Assembly: GCA_013815395.1 (NCBI GenBank)
Contig: JACDGH010000028.1
Coordinates: 1 to 15,480, forward strand
Direction of reading: 5' to 3'
Length of the DNA: 15,480 nt
Source of the DNA: Parachlamydiaceae bacterium
GTDB taxonomy: Bacteria; Chlamydiota; Chlamydiia; Chlamydiales; Parachlamydiaceae
How positions within the stretch are numbered: position 1 is the stretch's first letter; each line of letters opens with the position of its first letter. This document shows positions 14,090 to 15,480 of the stretch, piece after piece. The translations under genes and the position numbers were made by a program. The notes under the pieces were generated by a model. That model made no database searches. It saw only the letters and a list, made by a program, of their open reading frames with translations, and was not told the DNA's origin.

Positions 14090-15172
14090 ATGAACAAAAA
14101 AGCGCGATGTGTCTTTCATATCGATATGGATGCGTTCTTTGCCTCTATAGAAATTTCAAGAAATCCTTTCCTAAAGGGAAAGCCAGTGATTGTGGGGGGA
14201 CGCCCCGATCAACGCGGTGTCGTTTCAACATGCTCATATGAAGCACGCTCATTCGGCGTACGTTCGGCAATGCCCTTAAGTGAAGCCAAACGACTTTGTC
14301 CTCACGGCATTTTTTTGGAAGGCAGCTACTCTCTTTACCGCGAATATTCTGAACGCGTCTTTGCCATTTTTTATCAATACACTCCCTTGGTTGAGGTTGT
14401 TAGTATTGACGAAGCTTATCTTGATGTCAGCTTGATTGTGGATAATTTTGATTCGCCTGTTGCTCTGGCCAATCTGATGCGCCAACAAGTACTTGCCGAA
14501 ACATTATTAACTTGTTCCATAGGTATTGCTACAAATAAATTAATATCAAAAATTGCTGCCTCGCGTGCCAAACCCAACGGGGTATATGAAGTGCTGCCTG
14601 ATACCGAAGCTTACTTTCTAGCACCCTTGCCCATTCAAAATCTTTCCGGTGTGGGAGCTAAAACTCAAGCCATTTTAAATCGTGAGGGGATCCATTTCAT
14701 TGCCGACCTACAGGCAATTCCACTTGAAACACTGATCGATCAATATGGTAGCTGGGGTTATCATTATTTTCTAAGTTGTCAAGGAAAGGATAATCGACCG
14801 GTAGATTGCGAAGAATATCTTCCTAAATCAATCGGTGCCGAAACAACATTTGAACGCGACCATAATGATCCAATTGTCCTTGAAGAAGAACTTATAAATC
14901 TTGCCAATCGCGTACATAACCGACTTCGCGCACATAAAATGCGCTGTAGACGCATTAGCCTTAAAATTCGTTTTAGCGACTTTAAAACGATATCCCGCTC
15001 GCAAACTTTATCCTCACATATTAATAGCATTAATATCATCAATAAGGAAATCCTGAAACTTTTTAAATCGCATTATAATGGATGGCCTGCCTTGCGTTTA
15101 ATTGGAATCTCCTTAGAGCAATTAACTGATACCTATTGGCAACCTTCCTTGTTTCCTGAAGAAGATATTTAA
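14090..15172 (+). CDS. dinB: DNA polymerase IV (Y-family translesion polymerase)
   Basis: The product, 360 residues from the chosen ATG, is a complete DinB: the N-terminal catalytic motif FHIDMDAFFASIE with D12, GVVSTCSYEARSFGVRSAMP in the fingers, SIDEAYLDV with D107 and E108, SIGIATNKLISKIAS and the HhH-containing LSGVGAKTQAIL of the thumb, and a little-finger domain. It ends with QPSLF (about residues 351-355), a beta-clamp binding motif. DinB extends primers past damaged bases with low fidelity. The frame is open to a TTG at 14069, but that codon falls at the predicted transcription start, and the seven extra residues are not part of the family, so ATG 14090 is preferred even though its Shine-Dalgarno is weak. 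It diverges from hctB. Confidence 0.92.
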   Translation: MNKKARCVFHIDMDAFFASIEISRNPFLKGKPVIVGGRPDQRGVVSTCSYEARSFGVRSAMPLSEAKRLCPHGIFLEGSYSLYREYSERVFAIFYQYTPLVEVVSIDEAYLDVSLIVDNFDSPVALANLMRQQVLAETLLTCSIGIATNKLISKIAASRAKPNGVYEVLPDTEAYFLAPLPIQNLSGVGAKTQAILNREGIHFIADLQAIPLETLIDQYGSWGYHYFLSCQGKDNRPVDCEEYLPKSIGAETTFERDHNDPIVLEEELINLANRVHNRLRAHKMRCRRISLKIRFSDFKTISRSQTLSSHINSINIINKEILKLFKSHYNGWPALRLIGISLEQLTDTYWQPSLFPEEDI

Positions 15173-15266
15173 ATTAAATTTTCTATCAACGTCTTGACTA
15201 CTCGATTGAATAAAATGTGCAAAAAAGACAAAACTTATTGCGATGATTTTATTTATGGCAGAGCAT

Positions 15267-15290
15267 ACGCACTCGAGGGGCTTCGTCAAA
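15267..15290. repeat. Degenerate copy of the 39-nt repeat family
   Basis: CGCACTC followed by a purine-rich break and GGCTTCG-T-CAAA matches the outer two-thirds of the 5112-5150 arm (CGCACTCCAAAGGCTTCGCC, then AAA) at about 19 of 23 positions. It appears unpaired here. Confidence 0.45.
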
Positions 15291-15390
15291 CGCTTATTAT
15301 CTATTTTCTGCTACACTCTCTGCAAGCCTAACATTAAGAAGTTTCAAGAACGATGCAGTAGGTTATCGACTTCTAATGTGGTAGCAAAGC

Positions 15391-15480
15391 GCAGCAGGAG
15401 CTGCGCACTCCAAACGCGTTGCGTCGAAAAAGATTATCGACCTTTTCAAGTTCTTTTGGAGCTACGCAAAGCGTTTGGAG
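15391..15480. repeat. Inverted pair of the 39-nt repeat family, cut by the window edge
   Basis: The stretch 15391-15430 (GCGCAGCAGGAGCTGCGCAC, then TCCAAACGC) is a clear relative of the 5112-5150 arm. CTCCAAACGC (15408-15417) is exactly complementary to GCGTTTGGAG (15471-15480), which begins the opposite arm and runs off the window. The whole 15173-15480 stretch contains these repeats and no gene that I can support. Confidence 0.6.

Overview
The window looks like a piece of an AT-rich chromosome from an amoeba-associated, Chlamydia-like bacterium of the Parachlamydiaceae type. The main clue is a small Lys/Ala/Pro/Val-rich protein with a chlamydial Hc2 (HctB)-type tail ending in a C-x2-C and QTAEGWKRSMMKR. 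Eukaryote-like Ser/Thr kinase domains, intergenic repeats and widely spaced single genes fit the same picture. This placement is inference; no rRNA or other marker gene is present.

Left part, + strand (1-3594): the 3' part of the heme chaperone gene hemW, cut by the window edge but with its radical-SAM cysteines visible; an RsmI-like tetrapyrrole-methylase-fold methyltransferase; a PEGA-domain lipoprotein; a decayed HicB-type antitoxin remnant with an in-frame stop; and two tandem paralogous small membrane proteins sharing a twin C-x9-C cysteine pattern. A convergent intergenic region rich in hairpins follows.

Middle part, - strand (3820-9216): holA (DNA polymerase III delta) with its own promoter. 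After it comes a 400-bp intergenic region holding a 39-nt imperfect inverted repeat pair and a second large hairpin. Next is a probable operon, read right to left: SpsF-like nucleotidyltransferase, a fused GNAT acetyltransferase-NeuB/SpsE sialic-acid-type synthase, a HAD phosphatase and a NUDIX hydrolase whose start overlaps the HAD stop. The first three suggest synthesis of an activated nonulosonic acid or related surface sugar.

Kinase region, - strand (9319-13077): three consecutive ORFs (182, 557 and 445 codons). Protein similarity runs across both ORF boundaries in the wrong frame. Only the first ORF has a Shine-Dalgarno and ATG; the other two could begin only at TTG and GTG codons lying inside conserved domain sequence. 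I read this as one tandem double-kinase gene of about 1,250 codons broken by two small indels. Upstream lie AT-only tandem repeats and a long inverted array of 9-bp GGAC-containing units.

Right part (13521-15480): hctB (-) and dinB (+, DNA polymerase IV) diverge from a compact promoter region containing a 17-nt dyad. The window ends in a repeat-rich intergenic stretch with relatives of the 39-nt repeat. No tRNA, rRNA, CRISPR array or intact insertion sequence was seen.
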